The notes under the pieces: model-generated
Database searches by the model: none
Seen by the model: the letters and a program-made list of their open reading frames with translations, nothing else
What the model was told of the DNA's origin: nothing
Shown: positions 45,958 to 47,591 of the stretch, one piece after another
Layout: every line of letters begins with the position of its first letter
Numbering within the stretch: the stretch's first letter is position 1
Origin: Stramenopiles sp. TOSAG23-6
Lineage: Eukaryota > Sar
NCBI GenBank assembly: GCA_900128565.1
Contig: LT635927.1
Span: 1-47,591 of the forward strand
Reading direction: 5' to 3'
Length of the DNA stretch: 47,591 nucleotides
Translations under genes and position numbers: made by a program

Positions 45958-46525
45958 TTATTATTGGTAGCTTCTTATATATACTGATTGAAGTAATTTA
46001 AATGTAATACAGATATAATCACATTTTTTTTACTATTGTTTTCCAAACTAAAAGATGATAATATCTAAAAAATAATATAATCCGAGATGAATTTTTTTTG
46101 GCCAAAAAAAATTGACCCTAACCCTCCCCGTCCCTAACTGTAAAAAAAATTAAAAAAAATTATTGTTTGATACATTGACCTTCTAGACCACAATCATAGG
46201 GTCATTTCCCACCAAAAATAATGATGATAGCTCAATTATTGATGAATTGTTCATTTGGTGAGTTTTACAGATACACATTTAGATACGTCAAGAGTTTCAG
46301 GGATATTGCATATTTGGAAAAATATTTCACAAAAAATCTAAAAAAATTTGTTACGTAAAAAATTTCCTATAAAAAAATAAATTTGAAATTGAAAAAAAAA
46401 ATGAAAAATATTATTATTTTTTACACTTTCACAAAATCAGTTTTTATTTCAAAATACATTAACCAGTACAACCCCCATCACTAGTACTTTTATTATTGCT
46501 ATTCTAGTTATAACAAACAAGACAA
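45958..46525. other. AT-rich gene-free stretch
   Basis: 568 bp with no convincing ORF: long A and T runs, a perfect 24-bp palindrome at 46090-46113, and a telomere-like CCCTAACCCT at about 46116-46125. It is the widest convergent gap in the window. No tRNA or other RNA gene is seen. Confidence 0.6.
46090..46113. repeat. 24-bp perfect palindrome
   Basis: AATTTTTTTTGGCC followed by AAAAAAAATT reads the same on both strands, with GGCC at the centre. It could form a hairpin in DNA or RNA. It lies about 130 bp after the CLU gene stop. Confidence 0.85.
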
Positions 46526-47591
46526 CTAAGCAAGATTTTCCATAAATGTGTCAAAATCCATGACATCTTCACTTTCAAGAGTAGACTTTTTTTTTTCCAG
46601 TTTGTCAATTATTTCCTGAATTGGTCCCTTGCGTAGAGAACAATCTTTGATCAACTTGACAAAGTTGACTCTAACGTAAGAATGTGCAGTATCTGCAACT
46701 TTCATCTTCAAATCGAATCTCTTTGACTTTATCTTTTAGTTTCGAAATCGCCTCCTTGATATCATTTTTAGATTTTGCATCTGAGTAGACTTCAGCTAAT
46801 TTTTCATCTAATACACTTTGTACAAACTGCTCCTTCAGCTTTGCTTGTTGATCCAAAGTTGATTTCAGCAATATTATCTGGTGCCTCAATACCATTTTTT
46901 AGGTGCTCTACCTCTGCAATTTGTCTTCACAACTTCTGTTGCAGGCTTCTAATTTTTTTTTGTTGATTCTGTGTGTTGCTGCCATATCTTTGTCTTTGTT
47001 AACATCATTTGGATTAAATGAATTAGGATCAAAACTTCTTCTTTGGTGTACACGTTTTCGGGTTTTGTTGGAGTTATACGTGTTTTTGTCAGGCATTCTT
47101 TCAGTGAACTCAATGCCGTAGTTCACCTTCAAAAACTCGGGAACTTTCTTTGACATTGTTGCAGGCAAATAATAAACACAATTTGGTTTATCGTATTGAA
47201 TGCATGCCTGCTGCGTACTTGAGTTCAAATGAATTCTTAAAAGGTAGGTATGTGGCCCAGCCTGCACATGCGCACCTACCGTGACACCTGTCACCTCAGT
47301 ATACTTGTCATATACCTGTAATGACAGATCATTGGTCGAAATTGTTTTTTTCCCAGACCGGATAGCCTCCTGAAGGGAAAGCGCACTTCATGAATCTTCT
47401 CTCGCTGATTCTCACACAAAAACAACTTCTGCATCAGAATGACTCATACAATTGTCATCAATATCTACATCCATGGCATGATTGGTTGAAGTAGCAGTTG
47501 AAGTAGTATCATTATTAGCAACATCAACAGTCCCAGTCAATGTATGAGAAGTTGGCAATACTTTATTCCAAGTCTTTCTCCTTAATATCTT
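46526..47591 (-). pseudogene. Degenerate or frame-broken ORF cluster, unknown family
   Basis: Coding-like minus-strand sequence broken into several frames. From the right edge, an open stretch (KILRRKTWNKVLPTS..., acidic, Thr-rich) ends at TGA. The frame re-opens through VTGVTVGAHVQAGPHTYLL and ends in a Lys/Asn-rich run (ORF 46908-47294). The sequence then seems to continue in another frame (IAEVEHLKNGIEAPDN), returns to the earlier frame (DQQAKLKEQFVQSVLDEKL), and ends in the third frame (RKGPIQEIIDKLEKKKSTLE; ORF 46526-46711). One stop could be removed by a 48-nt intron (47370-47417, GTGTGA...TTCAG), but the others need small indels. I do not recognise the family. It could be a mobile-element remnant, a decayed gene, or a real gene with sequencing errors near the contig end. 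Confidence 0.45.

Noticed and set aside
45945-45965. A hidden splice donor extending the PfkB domain past 45957
   Set aside because: GTAATT after CAGTG looks donor-like and the domain ends early, but no acceptor downstream gives a sensible PfkB ending.
1-47591. Bacterial, viral or CRISPR content
   Set aside because: All recognised genes are eukaryotic nuclear types with spliceosomal introns; no spaced repeats, operons or viral hallmark genes are seen.

Overview
The window is nuclear DNA of a compact, intron-poor eukaryote. It holds 23 recognisable protein genes plus one degenerate ORF cluster in 47.6 kb. Long uninterrupted ORFs encode eukaryote-specific proteins: tubulin cofactor D, syntaxin, RPB11, TAF2, POP5, a TALE homeodomain protein and eukaryotic glutathione synthetase. 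The standard code is used, with TAA, TAG and TGA all acting as stops. Two GT-AG introns can be placed with confidence (126 and 471 nt) and a third of about 80 nt is likely. CFAP45, a Dpy-30/IQ protein and a calcyphosin-like EF-hand protein point to a flagellated cell. The leishmanolysin-like protease and the unusual domain fusions suit a free-living protist, and I lean to a heterotrophic stramenopile (inference, moderate to low confidence). No plastid gene, tRNA, rRNA, CRISPR or intact transposon was seen. Scattered N bases and a 55-bp inverted copy at the left edge suggest an amplified or mixed-template assembly.

Layout, left to right: TBCD (+, 5' end missing); leishmanolysin-like polytopic protease (-); Qa-SNARE (+); RPB11 (-); Rsm22/METTL17 (+); glutathione synthetase (-); SGNH-like hydrolase (+); CFAP45 (-); WWE/Dpy-30/IQ protein (-); mitochondrial FolD/MTHFD (+); TAF2 (-); calcyphosin-like EF-hand protein (+); four-TM protein with an adaptin-appendage-like tail (-); METTL21-type methyltransferase (-); alpha/beta hydrolase (+); POP5 (-); cyclophilin fused to a polytopic membrane domain (+); secreted COMT-like methyltransferase (-); ARIP4-like SNF2 ATPase with duplicated zinc-BRCT modules (+); FHA-Tpt1-like protein (-); TALE homeodomain (+); Hsp10 (-); giant CLU-LRR-PfkB protein (+); degenerate ORFs (-).

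Strands alternate almost perfectly: 21 of 23 neighbouring pairs are on opposite strands. Convergent 3' ends are mostly 47-142 bp apart, while divergent starts are separated by about 257-452 bp, so most genes appear to share bidirectional promoters. Several of these promoters carry CACGTG or TGA(C/T)GTC motifs.

The genes do not form one pathway; most are housekeeping genes (transcription, RNA processing, mitochondria, vesicle traffic, cilium, redox). The most unusual content is the set of fusions: CLU-LRR with a ribokinase-like domain whose active site looks altered, FHA with a Tpt1-like domain that seems to have lost most of its catalytic tetrad, a gp63-type protease joined to two tetraspanin-like four-TM units, cyclophilin joined to a polytopic membrane domain, and four TMs joined to an adaptin-appendage-like domain.
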